Positions 51,924 through 62,901 of a DNA stretch of 64,000 bases are shown here, piece after piece. Source of the DNA: Acidobacteriota bacterium (GTDB taxonomy: Bacteria > Acidobacteriota > Terriglobia > Acidiferrales > UBA7541); NCBI GenBank assembly GCA_003223245.1, contig QHYI01000107.1:1-64000 (forward strand), written 5' to 3'. Within the stretch, counting starts at the first letter, position 1. Each line of letters opens with the position of its first letter. The notes under the pieces are model-generated. The model was given only the letters and a program-made list of their open reading frames with translations. It had not been told where the DNA came from and did no database searches. The translations under genes and the position numbers were made by a program.

Positions 51924-54380
51924 CTATTCATAGCGAAGAGCAACGAGCGGATCCACTCGCGTGGCTTTCTGGGCAGGCAACAAGCACGCAACCAGCCCGA
52001 CGGCGACCACAACCAGCACCACAGCGCTAAAGGTCAGTGGATCGGTAGCGGAAACTCCCCAGATTTGGCTAGCCAGAAGGCGCGTGAGGGCAAAACTGGC
52101 AAGCAGGCCAATGACAACACCTGCAGCGATCAGCCGCATGCCTTTCTGCACAACCATCTGCAAAACATTGTTTTGTTGTGCTCCCAGCGCCATGCGAATC
52201 CCGATTTCATGTGTCTGGAGCGACACCGTATAGGCCATGACGCTGAATACGCCGATAACCACGAGCATCAAACCAATCCCCGCAAAGGCCCCGAGCGAGG
52301 CCACGCCAAATCGGGGCTGCGCGTAAGAGAACTTCTCGAGGTAACTTTCCAGCGAGCCGGTGTCCGCCAGGGCCACGTTGCGGTCCACCGCCCAGATTTC
52401 TTTGCGTACATTGTTTAGAAGCGAGTCCGGATCTACTGCAGTCCTCACCAGAATCCCCCGATCTCCAAATCCGGAAAACGTGTAAGGCAAAAATGCCTCG
52501 GGCATCACCGGGTCTCGCAAGCCCCGATTCTTAGCGTCCGAAACAATGCCGATAATTTCAAAGTACATGCCATGAGGCGTTTGCGGGATCTCATCCAGAA
52601 TTTTGAAATTAATCTTCTGTCCGATAGGGTCTCCTTGGCCAAAGAAATCGCGCGCCAGCGTTTGGTTAATCACCGCCACCGGCCGAGCCGTTTCGATGTC
52701 ATTTTCGGAGAGCAGTGCGCCGCGCAGCAGGTGGCGGTCCATGGTTTGGAAATACGTCTCGCTGCACGCCTGGAACATCGCGGTCCACGTTTCCGAGTGC
52801 GTCTTCCCCGGAATCAGGACTTCGCTCCGCGGTCCCCCATAGGGAGGCAGCGAGATGGTTTCCGTTGCGCGCACCACGCCAGGGATATGTTCCACACGGC
52901 GCAGGACTTCCTCGAAAAACAGCTTTTTCTGCACGGCCGTGTCGTAGCGGCCCTTCGGCAATGGGATACGCACGACCAGGATGTTCTTGGGGTTGAAACC
53001 CAGGTCCACATGTGTGAGTGCGAAGACGCTGCGCATCATCAGCCCGGCGCCCGCCAACAGCACAATCGAGAGCCCCACCTCCGCAATAACCAACGCAGCG
53101 CGAAGCTTTCCGTGACGGAAACCACCCTGCACCCCGTGGCCTGTGTCTTTGAGCCGCGCCTGCAGGTCCTTGCGCGCAGCATGGAGCGCTGGCGCAAGGC
53201 CACAGAGAATCGTAGTGAGCATGGCCACGCCCAGCGTAAAGGTCAAAACTGTCAGATTCAGCCCAATCGCGGCCTCATCGGGGATCCATTGATGCAAAGG
53301 AATCGAAGCGACAATCCATTTCAGGCCGCCGAACGCCAGCAAACAGCCAACCGCTCCGCCCGCCAGGGCCAGCACAAAGCTTTCAACCAGCAACTGGCGG
53401 ACCAGTTGTCCGCGCGTCGCACCAATCGAAGCGCGCACGGCAATTTCCTTTTCCCGGGAGGTGGCCCGCGCCAGCAGCAAGTTTGCCACGTTGCTGCAAG
53501 CGATCAGCAGCAGCATCGTCACCGCCCCAATCAACGCGTATAACATGCCTTTAAAATCGCCGACCACGTTGCTTGCCAGCGTGGCGACTTGCACAGTGAA
53601 CTTCGGCGGATATCGCTTCGGGTAAGTTTTTGCCAGCCCATGCGCTACAACATCCAAATCCGCGACAGCGGCTCGCTCGCTGACGCCGGGTTTCAGGCGG
53701 GCAATGGTCCAGAAAAAATCTTCGTTAAAAACTTCCGAGTTCGGTGTGGCGCTGCGTTTCCAACTCGTGGGCATCCAGACTTCGCCGCCACAAAGGCCGA
53801 ATCGGCGCGGCATAACCGCCACCAGCGTGCGCGACACGCCGTTGAGAATCATCGTAGTGCCCACAATTTTCGGGTCGGCATTGAACTGCGTTTTCCAGAT
53901 CCGATAGTTCATGGCGAAAACCGGCGGCGCATCGGGTTTTGCGTCTTCTTCGGTGATCATGCGGCCTAGTAACGGCGGGACGTCTAGAAAGGTAAACGTA
54001 TTGGGAGTAAGCAGCACGCCATTGAACTGCTGCGTGCCTTCGCCGTTGTTGTACAGGACGTCCGTGTTGCTGCAACCCATGAGGTCCTCAAGGACGTGGT
54101 TTTGTTCGCGGTAGTCGAGCATTTCGGTCATGGAGTAACCGGAACGTCCGCCGGGACGGGACTCTCTTAGGTCATGGATCATGAAGTTGACCAGGCGGTC
54201 CCCTCCCTTGTACGGGAAGGGATGAAGAAGACCGTTATAAATCACACTGAAGACAATGGTCGTCGCTCCAATTCCCAGAGCCAAGGCAAAGATAGCCAGC
54301 AGCGTCAGACGCCGGTCTTTCTTCAGGCTGCGGAATGAGTAGCGAAAATCGCGGAGAATATTGTCGGCAAGATTCTTCAT
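51924..54380 (-). CDS. MacB/FtsX-type ABC permease of the ADOP (acidobacterial duplicated orphan permease) type
   Basis: NILRDFRYSFRSLKKDRRLTLLAIFALALGIGATTIVFSVIYNGLLHPFPY; two FtsX TM blocks. Confidence 0.9.
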   Translation of the reverse strand: MKNLADNILRDFRYSFRSLKKDRRLTLLAIFALALGIGATTIVFSVIYNGLLHPFPYKGGDRLVNFMIHDLRESRPGGRSGYSMTEMLDYREQNHVLEDLMGCSNTDVLYNNGEGTQQFNGVLLTPNTFTFLDVPPLLGRMITEEDAKPDAPPVFAMNYRIWKTQFNADPKIVGTTMILNGVSRTLVAVMPRRFGLCGGEVWMPTSWKRSATPNSEVFNEDFFWTIARLKPGVSERAAVADLDVVAHGLAKTYPKRYPPKFTVQVATLASNVVGDFKGMLYALIGAVTMLLLIACSNVANLLLARATSREKEIAVRASIGATRGQLVRQLLVESFVLALAGGAVGCLLAFGGLKWIVASIPLHQWIPDEAAIGLNLTVLTFTLGVAMLTTILCGLAPALHAARKDLQARLKDTGHGVQGGFRHGKLRAALVIAEVGLSIVLLAGAGLMMRSVFALTHVDLGFNPKNILVVRIPLPKGRYDTAVQKKLFFEEVLRRVEHIPGVVRATETISLPPYGGPRSEVLIPGKTHSETWTAMFQACSETYFQTMDRHLLRGALLSENDIETARPVAVINQTLARDFFGQGDPIGQKINFKILDEIPQTPHGMYFEIIGIVSDAKNRGLRDPVMPEAFLPYTFSGFGDRGILVRTAVDPDSLLNNVRKEIWAVDRNVALADTGSLESYLEKFSYAQPRFGVASLGAFAGIGLMLVVIGVFSVMAYTVSLQTHEIGIRMALGAQQNNVLQMVVQKGMRLIAAGVVIGLLASFALTRLLASQIWGVSATDPLTFSAVVLVVVAVGLVACLLPAQKATRVDPLVALRYE

Positions 54381-54767
54381 GCGCGCCTCCTGGCCTTGCT
54401 TCAGCTTGTGGTCGTGGCCGGAATGGAAGCGACGTTCTGGCTGCAGCGACAACTCACGCTTAACCCGCTCGGATGACCGATCCGCTGGCGGGGTTTTCCC
54501 GGCTCCCAGGTCAAGGTACGAAATCTTCCGGGAAATTGTTGCATGTCGAGACCTTCTCACGGCACGGCCCGTCCCCTAAACGATTGGAGACGCTGCCTAG
54601 CTGCCCTCCTAGGTCGTGGGAGGATACAACCACTTACGACTCCGGTTAAGCAGTAAGTGCCGTGTTTGCCGTGGGATAGCGAGCTGGTCTGAGGAATATG
54701 TGGTTCCAAACCAGCTTAGGACCACTCTGACTGGGAAGATGTCGTCAACACGGAACCACCCTCTTGA

Positions 54768-55880
<1,113 letters not shown>

Positions 55881-55901
55881 GCAGCAAAGAGTATCGCCAT
55901 G

Positions 55902-56324
55902 CTACAAATGGACCGCCGTCCCTCCCCAATCCTGCGGATGCACATCCGCGACCGACTGCGAAAAGGTCCACGAATGCCCCGCGAAGTCATCCGCGTTGTA
56001 CTGCCGCTCCCCATAGGCGTGAGTCACGGGCTCCTGTGTAATCCGCGCGCCGCCAGCTTTAGCACGAGCGCAGTGTGCATCAGCGTCCTCGACGCGAATC
56101 GTGACAGAATGTCCGATGCCCAGCATCCCGTTGGTCTCGTTCTGACGCATTTCTCTCACGATGACTGCTCCATCGCCCACGTTCAACTGGACGCGATGGT
56201 TGCCAATGCGCAAACGCACGGTAAATCCAAACGCATCGCACAGCCAAGCCGCAGCTTGGTTCACTTCCGGATACGCCAGAACCGGAATTACGGTAGCGCG
56301 CGGGACGGATCGGTTGGAAACCAT
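55902..56324 (-). CDS. VOC/glyoxalase-fold protein
   Basis: VIPVLAYPEVNQAAAWLCDAFGFTVRLRIGNHRVQL...YGERQYNADDFAGHSWTFSQSV. Confidence 0.9.
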   Translation of the reverse strand: MVSNRSVPRATVIPVLAYPEVNQAAAWLCDAFGFTVRLRIGNHRVQLNVGDGAVIVREMRQNETNGMLGIGHSVTIRVEDADAHCARAKAGGARITQEPVTHAYGERQYNADDFAGHSWTFSQSVADVHPQDWGGTAVHL

Positions 56325-56508
56325 CGACTTTCTCCTCTATGGCTGGTGAAGACGAAATTGGACCATAGAAAGGCGATGAACGAAAACATCGCTATTCAGG
56401 AAAAGCTCGGGGGAAAAAGGTTGTCAACTCGATGGAAAAAGTGCGCGGCGAACAATACCATAGGGATTCAAAATGAATCACAGAAAACAAGCATAAGCGG
56501 AACGAGGA

Positions 56509-56877
56509 GTGCCTACGCCAGTGCGGAAGGATGATTTAAGAGACCGGCTTTTACGATTTCGCGAAATCAACATCATGGTGACCGGCAGAAAGTCAGGACG
56601 CGCCATCTCCATCCCGGTTTGGTTCGTGCTGGACGACGAGAAGCTTTATCTGCTTCCCGTGAGGGGGTCAGACACGCAGTGGTACAAGAACGTGCTCGAG
56701 AACCCGTCGATTCGAATCGATGTGGGGGCCGCAGGGGCTGAATGCAAAGCAATTCCTATTACGGATGCCAAACTGGTATCGTCCGTAGTCGAGAAATTCC
56801 GGGCCAAGTACGGAGCCGGCCATGTGAAGAAGTATTATTCCAAGTTCGACGTTGCCGTCCTCGCTCAGAAGCGATGA
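56509..56877 (+). CDS. Deazaflavin/flavin-dependent nitroreductase-type small protein
   Basis: INIMVTGRKSGRAISIPVWFVLDDEKLYLLPVRGSDTQWYKNVLENPSIRI; GTG start with upstream ggaacgagga. Confidence 0.8.
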   Translation: MPTPVRKDDLRDRLLRFREINIMVTGRKSGRAISIPVWFVLDDEKLYLLPVRGSDTQWYKNVLENPSIRIDVGAAGAECKAIPITDAKLVSSVVEKFRAKYGAGHVKKYYSKFDVAVLAQKR

Positions 56878-56940
56878 GCGGCAAAGTTGTTAGCGCGCAA
56901 TTTCAATCACAATTTCCGCTGCAACGAACGGAGAGTGGAA

Positions 56941-57464
56941 ATGTACGGCGCACCAGACCGAGGCTTACTTGAGACACTGTTGGACTCCTGGGACCGGAAC
57001 AACACCATCCTGATCAACTTTCTGCGCGCCCTCCCGGCGGGCTGGAGGCCAGGGCGATGAAAGGAAGCCCATCCGTCGCGCAGATGTTCACGCACATCCA
57101 TTATGTGCGGCTTGTGTTGGTCTTCGAGGACCCGCCAGAATTCGCCGGAGACGTGCCCAACGAAGAGTGGGTGGACGAGCGTGACCCGGACCGCATTGCG
57201 CAAATCCTCAACGACAGCACCAAGACCGTGCGGGACGCGGTGAAGAGCAGAGTAGAGACAGGCCGGGACATGAACCTGCACTACGACCACCCGATCCTCC
57301 TCCTCCAACACATGCTTTGGCACGAGGGCTACCATCACGGTCAGATGAAGCTGGCGCTCAAGGCTGCCGGCTGTAGGATGACCAATGACGTGGCCGGACC
57401 AATCACGTGGCGCATTTGGATGCGCAAGAAGTCAGCTGGCCCAACACAATGTGCGCCATCCTGA
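56941..57464 (+). pseudogene. DinB-family protein, frameshifted near 57041
   Basis: MYGAPDRGLLETLLDSWDRNNTILINFLRALPAG in frame 1; LEARAMKGSPSVAQMFTHIHYVRLVLVFEDPPEFAG...HPILLLQHMLWHEGYHHGQMKLAL in another frame. Confidence 0.8.
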
Positions 57465-57814
57465 TTGCAACGCGATAGCCGGAGCCTCTCCATGTGCTTT
57501 GATTTTTATCAATGATCCGGAAGTGCAGCCCGCCTCGCGTGCCCCAGTTCTTTCCACTCTGTATCGATGGATACCAGCAGAACGCCGCTTGTGCGATCCT
57601 TTATGGGAAGGTTCGGACTTGGCGACTGCAGCCGAGCGCATGCGGATCGCCATAGAAACCGCTAGCTTCATGCTGAAGAGCGAGGCACCGCCACATTCGG
57701 AAGGCTGAAGCCTGCCGCGAGAATGTCTGGACCGCCTCATTCCGCTCGGTGAGCGGCACTTGCGAGCGCTGCCTCGAGAATGGGTAAACCAGAAGCGGTC
57801 TTGGTGACGAAGAA

Positions 57815-57843
57815 TTGACATAGCCATCGAAGATGGCTAGAAT
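57815..57843 (+). promoter_or_regulatory. Sigma70-type promoter with an embedded 19-bp operator palindrome
   Basis: TTGACA (57815-57820), 17 bp spacer, TAGAAT (57838-57843); TAGCCATC-GAA-GATGGCTA at 57821-57839. Confidence 0.75.
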
Positions 57844-57850
57844 CGGGACC

Positions 57851-58096
57851 ATGAAGGTAAGCGTGGCCGAAGCCAAGAACAAACTGCCGAAACTCATCAA
57901 GAAGGCCGAGAACGGTGAGCGCGTCACAATCTGTCGTCGCGGCAAGCCCGTGGCGGACCTGGTACGCACGACCAAGCCGACGGGGAAGAAGCCCGAGTTG
58001 GGCTTCCTGAAAGGCAAGAAGGTCGTGCTCGACCCGGACTGGTGGAAGCCGATGACGGACGCGGAAGTGGACGCCTTCTTGGCGGGCCGCTACTGA
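57851..58096 (+). CDS. Phd/YefM-type antitoxin
   Basis: MKVSVAEAKNKLPKLIKKAENGERVTICRRGKPVADLVRT; 1-nt overlap with the PIN toxin gene. Confidence 0.9.
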   Translation: MKVSVAEAKNKLPKLIKKAENGERVTICRRGKPVADLVRTTKPTGKKPELGFLKGKKVVLDPDWWKPMTDAEVDAFLAGRY

Positions 58097-58476
58097 TGCG
58101 TGTCCTGCTGGACACCGTGGCGTTTCTCTTTGCCATTGAAAACCCGGACAGGTTATCACGGACGGCGCGGGCCGTCATAAGAGAACCGGCAAACCAGCGC
58201 GAGCTGAGCGTTGTTTCGCTCGCTGAGGTCGCCATGAAGAATGCTGCAGGAAAGCTGAATCTCAGCCGTGAGGACGCGTTGGAGGCGCTAAGGCGCCTGC
58301 AGGTGAGCCTGGTGCCGTACGCAGAAGCGCACGTGTTACAGCTGATGATGCTGCCCGTGCACCATCGCGACCCGTTCGACCGCATGCTGATTGCGCAAGC
58401 GCTGGCCGACGACGTGCCTGTGATGACCTGCGACAAGGAGTTCGGCAAGTACAAGGGACTAGCGGTGATTTGGTGA
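58096..58476 (+). CDS. PIN-domain toxin (VapC-type)
   Basis: MRVLLDTVAFLFAIENPDRLS...VVSLAEVAMKNAAGKL...PVHHRDPFDRMLIAQALADDVPVMTCDKEF. Confidence 0.93.
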   Translation: MRVLLDTVAFLFAIENPDRLSRTARAVIREPANQRELSVVSLAEVAMKNAAGKLNLSREDALEALRRLQVSLVPYAEAHVLQLMMLPVHHRDPFDRMLIAQALADDVPVMTCDKEFGKYKGLAVIW

Positions 58477-58538
58477 AGAGAACTCCCATTAGTTGCCCGG
58501 ATCGCCCATTCCATCCCTATCACGAAAATAATCTGAGC

Positions 58539-58587
58539 GGCCTGGGTCGGCTTGAACGACTTGAACCACCGACCTCGCCCTTATCAG
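58539..58587 (-). other. 3'-half remnant of a tRNA-Ile(GAT) gene
   Basis: Minus strand CTGATAAGGGCGAGGTCGGTGGTTCAAGTC[GTTCAAGCCG]ACCCAGGCC matches the tRNA-Ile 3' half with about 10 nt inserted in the T-arm. Confidence 0.65.
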
Positions 58588-58595
58588 AATTGCGG

Positions 58596-58809
58596 TCATG
58601 CGTCCCGCGCGAAGAATTTATGCTCACCGTTCAGGTATTTCGACTTCCCCGTGTAAGTACCCGGCGTCGCCGCGTCCGCCGCAGCGACGACACGCTCCAC
58701 ACGCTGGCGCAGTACTGGCCAAGTCGAACTCGAAATAGCTGCGTTCTCCGCGTTTGGCGAGCGCCACGAGTTCTTCATGTGTCTTAGCCCTGCGACGGCG
58801 GTCTAGCAA
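58596..58809 (-). pseudogene. Frameshifted small ORF of unknown function
   Basis: KTHEELVALAKRGERSYFEFDL (frame A) appears to continue as PVLRQRVERVVAAADAATPGTYTGKSKYLNGEHKFFARDA (frame B). Confidence 0.4.
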
Positions 58810-59165
58810 TACTCGGGTGTGTCAGCAGGAACGTCTTAGGTGGCTGCCGGAGGATCGAACACCAATGGGCGGCAGCGAAACTCCGGTTTCTCTGAGTGCA
58901 GGACCGGGTGTAACTGAGGAGGTAGGAATGGCTCCAAATTTCGCGTAAGCGACACGAGACAGGGCGGTTAGACTTCTCAATTCATCGGCTGTTAGACGAA
59001 ATTGCAGGGTTTAGGTCCGCCTTGCGGTACCCTTCTTCATCCGTGTTACACGATATTCACAGTGCGTTGACCGACCTGTAAGAAACGGTCCTTACCGTCA
59101 GTCGCGGGCCGGAACGTATTGTTTTTCGAACCCGTTCGAACCACTTCACTTCAAAGAGAGACGAA

Positions 59166-61097
59166 ATGAAAAAATTAGTCGTATTTACGCTTTCCCTGTT
59201 CTTCGCTACGGGAATAGCCCTTGCTGATACACCTAAGGATGCCGACCCGAAGCCAGCTAAAACGGCCGAGACCGCTAAACCCAAGGCGGCCAAGGAGGCG
59301 GCGAAATCTGACTCAGCCGTCGCCGCCGAGATCGAAGAGCTCCGCCAGGCCATCCAATCACAGCAAGAGCAACTCCAACTCTTAAAGGAGGAACTCGCCA
59401 AACGCGACCGCCAGATCGACGAAGCTCGGGAGGCCGCGGCTGCTGCCAATGCCAGGGCCTCCGAAGCAAGCACCAAGGCCGTCGAAGCCGCAAACTCCTC
59501 CGCGGAAGTGAAGAGCGCCGCGGAAACGCTCAACACCAAGGTCGCCGACCTCAGCACCAGCAACGAAACACTTAAGACGACGGTCGCTACCGCGGCCAGC
59601 GCGAAGGCTCAGCAAAACAATAATCAGGAGAACGCCTACTCGATCAGATTCAAGGGTATTACCTTTTCTCCGGGCGGCTTCCTGGTTGCTGAAAGTGTTC
59701 TTCGCACGCGGGCAGCTCAGGCAGACGTGAATACTCCTTTGACAGGCATTCCGTTTCCGGGCAATGACCTTAGCAGGATTTCAGAATTGAACGTCTCGGG
59801 TCGTCAGTCCCGTTTGAGCTTCCTCGCTGAGGGCAAGGGCGACAAAGTCAAAGCCTCAGGTTATTACGAAATGGACTGGTTGGGCGCTTGCGTGACATCC
59901 AACAGCCGCCAAAGCAACAGCTATTGCATGCGTCAACGACAACTCTGGGGCCAGGCAGCTCTGTCCAATGGCTGGACCTTCACGGGCGGGCAGCAGTGGA
60001 GCTTGGTGACCGAAACCCGCAAAGGCATGGACAACCGCGCCGAGGCCCTGCCAATGACCATTGACGCGCAATACCAGGTCGGCTTCAGCTGGCAGCGCCA
60101 GTATGGCTTCCGCGTGACGAAGAACTTTGGCGATAAGACCTGGTTCGGATTCGCAATTGAGGAGCCGCAAATTACTCTCACCAACCACAATTCCCCAACG
60201 CCCTTCCTCGTTGGCGGTGTCGGCTCAGGAGGCGGATTGCTGAACTTCGCTGATACCACCGGCTATTCCAACAATAAACTCCCCGATTTCATCGTTAAGG
60301 CTGCTTTTGAACCGGGCTGGGGCCACTATGAGATATTCGGCATAATCAGCAATTTCCGCGATCGCATTTTTCCCTGCGGTGCTGCGACAACTCAGGTTGC
60401 GCTGCCGGCAAGCTGCCCGGGCACGACCCCTTCAGCCAACAATGCCTTTAACAAGAGCTCTACTGGTGGGGGCGTCGGCGTCAACGCCCGCGCGCCAATC
60501 GTGGCCAATAAGTTGGATTTCGGCGTCCATGCCCTGTTTGGCGATGGCGTTGGACGCTACAGTTCTGCCCAGTTGCCTGACGTGACGGCTCGCCCTGATG
60601 GCTCACTTGCCTTGATACGAGGTGGCGGTGCGCTCGGCACTCTCGAATTTCATCCGAACCCGAAGCTCGACGTCTATCTCAACTACGGCGTCGAGTATGC
60701 CTATCGCACTGCGTACACGTATCTGACAACGGCCGCGGCTCCGGCTACTGTTGCTGTCGGGTATGGATCACCACTTTTCAACGAGTCTGGCTGCGAGGCT
60801 CTACCACCGTTACCGGCTGGCAGTGGCGCTTTTGGGAACACCAACATTCCGGCTGGCTTCAACCCCAGTTCGGCGGCCGGTTGCACCGGCGACATCCGCA
60901 ACATCCAGGAAGGTACCCTCGGGTTCTGGCACAAGTTCTATCAAGGACCGAAGGGCGGCCTCCGGTGGGGCATGCAATACTCATACATTTTCAAAAATAC
61001 CTGGTCGGGCAATAACAACACGCCGACCGCCCCCGGGGTGAACGCTAAGGCCGTGGATAACATGGTCTTCACCTCTTTCCGCTATTACCTGCCTTAG
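59166..61097 (+). CDS. Outer-membrane porin (DcaP-like) with N-terminal coiled coil
   Basis: Signal peptide MKKLVVFTLSLFFATGIALA; coiled-coil EIEELRQAIQSQQEQLQLLKEELAKRD; beta-barrel ending MVFTSFRYYLP. Confidence 0.8.
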   Translation: MKKLVVFTLSLFFATGIALADTPKDADPKPAKTAETAKPKAAKEAAKSDSAVAAEIEELRQAIQSQQEQLQLLKEELAKRDRQIDEAREAAAAANARASEASTKAVEAANSSAEVKSAAETLNTKVADLSTSNETLKTTVATAASAKAQQNNNQENAYSIRFKGITFSPGGFLVAESVLRTRAAQADVNTPLTGIPFPGNDLSRISELNVSGRQSRLSFLAEGKGDKVKASGYYEMDWLGACVTSNSRQSNSYCMRQRQLWGQAALSNGWTFTGGQQWSLVTETRKGMDNRAEALPMTIDAQYQVGFSWQRQYGFRVTKNFGDKTWFGFAIEEPQITLTNHNSPTPFLVGGVGSGGGLLNFADTTGYSNNKLPDFIVKAAFEPGWGHYEIFGIISNFRDRIFPCGAATTQVALPASCPGTTPSANNAFNKSSTGGGVGVNARAPIVANKLDFGVHALFGDGVGRYSSAQLPDVTARPDGSLALIRGGGALGTLEFHPNPKLDVYLNYGVEYAYRTAYTYLTTAAAPATVAVGYGSPLFNESGCEALPPLPAGSGAFGNTNIPAGFNPSSAAGCTGDIRNIQEGTLGFWHKFYQGPKGGLRWGMQYSYIFKNTWSGNNNTPTAPGVNAKAVDNMVFTSFRYYLP

Positions 61098-61499
61098 TCC
61101 AGGCCGAGCAATTACGGGCCGACCCTCGGCGAGCCCTAGCCGTTGGCAACAGGCGGGGGCGAGTAGACAGCGAGAAACAGCAACCAGCATTCCACACGGC
61201 TCCTTTCCCCGAGATCGGTGCGGCCGAAAGTCCGCGCCGGTGCACCCAGGACTGAAAATGGTGTTGCACAGGTTGGCCCAGGATCATTCCTATTTCGTGC
61301 TCAAAGCCGAACTGTTCGAAGCTCGGAGCCGCAGAGCAGTGAATTCTCGCCTGACCTGGATCGTCACCCATCGCCGTATCATCCGTGAAGCAGAGAGCAT
61401 GTCACGATGCGCCAGGGGCAGCCGGAGGATGCGTTTGCGTGAAGCCGCATTGGCAAGCGGAGTTTTGAAGACGATGCTTCGGTTTGGGAACAGCGCGAG

Positions 61500-62543
61500 A
61501 TGATGACGTTTCGAGGAGGACGGTTAGAAGAGCTAGTGCTGCCCGCCCGGCTGATTCGCCTTATGATCGAGATTGCCGAATCCAAGGGGCATCAACAGCT
61601 ATTCGAGAGGCAAGCCTCACGATTGTTAAGAGCTCTACGAACCGCTGCGTTTCATCAAAGTGTTGAGTGCTCGAATCGGCTGGATGGTGTAACGGTTGCG
61701 CCGGAACGTTTGCTTCCAATAGTGTTAGGTCATGCCAATGCAGAGAATCAGGCAGAGAACGAGATTCGAGGTTATGCGCAAGCGCTAAGACTGATTTCTG
61801 CCGATGCTCCGCATTTTCGGCTGACCGCTGATTTCCTTCTCACGTTGCACTCCGTGATTCTCGAAGGTGCGGCTGAAGCTGGCCGATGGAGAGTGGAAGA
61901 AACACAGATTATCGAGTTTGCTGGGAACGAACCGCGTGGGACAGAGTTCCGGTCCGTTCCTTTTGGAGAAATTCCGCAGGCCGTAGATGAGCTGTGCGAG
62001 TCCTACAATGCGGCCCTGAGCCGTCAAGAGCTGCACCCCTTACTCATTATCGGCGCCTTTGTTTTTGACCTTCTATGTCTGCACCCCTTTTGTAAAGGCA
62101 ATGGGCGGATATCTCGTTTGCTTGGGCTTCTATGCCTTTATCAACATCGGTTCGAAATTGGCCGGTGTATTAGCTTGGAGCATCTCATCGAGGAGTCCCG
62201 CGAAGATTATTACAACGCTCTGCGCAAGAGTTGCGAAGGTTGGAGCGAAAGCAAGCATGACGTGCGCCCATGGCTAAGCTATTTCCTCGGCATGTTGCAG
62301 CGAGCCTACGGGGAATTCGAGCGACGCGTGCGCGAAGCCATGTCCCCTCGCGGGGCGATGACGATTTTGGTGGAGACCGCCATTGACTATCTCCCGGCTG
62401 AGTTCAGAGTTACAGAACTGGAGCGAGCGTGTCCGGGCGTGAGTCATGGGATGATCTGCCGCGTGCTTGATCAACTCAAAAACAAAAGTCGTTTGGAGCG
62501 CCTGGGTCGCGGCCACGCGAAGTCGTGGAGGAAAAAGATATAA
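61500..62543 (+). CDS. Fic-domain protein with C-terminal winged-helix-like region
   Basis: LHPFCKGNGRISRLLGLL Fic motif; Fic_N-like AFHQSVECSNRLDGV. Confidence 0.85.
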   Translation: MMTFRGGRLEELVLPARLIRLMIEIAESKGHQQLFERQASRLLRALRTAAFHQSVECSNRLDGVTVAPERLLPIVLGHANAENQAENEIRGYAQALRLISADAPHFRLTADFLLTLHSVILEGAAEAGRWRVEETQIIEFAGNEPRGTEFRSVPFGEIPQAVDELCESYNAALSRQELHPLLIIGAFVFDLLCLHPFCKGNGRISRLLGLLCLYQHRFEIGRCISLEHLIEESREDYYNALRKSCEGWSESKHDVRPWLSYFLGMLQRAYGEFERRVREAMSPRGAMTILVETAIDYLPAEFRVTELERACPGVSHGMICRVLDQLKNKSRLERLGRGHAKSWRKKI

Positions 62544-62847
62544 AACAAATCGACGTGCGTTTGTTCCGCCCAAATCTTTCACTGAAGCGGTTTTTCGCTG
62601 TGATCATGATGATGACCGCCGATGCGTTGACGCGAGAAGCGCGGACCTGGCGGGCGAGTTCGAGGCCATCTGGCGGCGGCATGCGCATCTCTAGAAAGAC
62701 AGCGTGGAACTTTTCTTTGGTCAGGAGCTCTGCGGCTTCGACTCTGCTCGTCCGTGAGATAGCTTCGAAGCCAGAGGACCGCAAGATCTCAGAGATGAGT
62801 TCAGACGAAGGTGCATGATCGTCCCCAACGAGGACCTGTGCAGGCAC
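62476..62847 (-). pseudogene. Truncated receiver (CheY-like) domain
   Basis: VLVGDDHAPSSELISEILRSSGFEAISRTSRVEAAELL...VFLEMRMPPPDG...VIIMITAKN then loss of homology into the Fic 3' end. Confidence 0.65.
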
Positions 62848-62901
62848 CTCTGATTCCTCCGGAAACGAGAAGCATCGCAGGTTCGACGGATGCTAACAAG
62901 T

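Noticed and set aside
52572-53543. 323-aa plus-strand ORF
   Set aside because: Antisense to the ADOP permease; shadow ORF.
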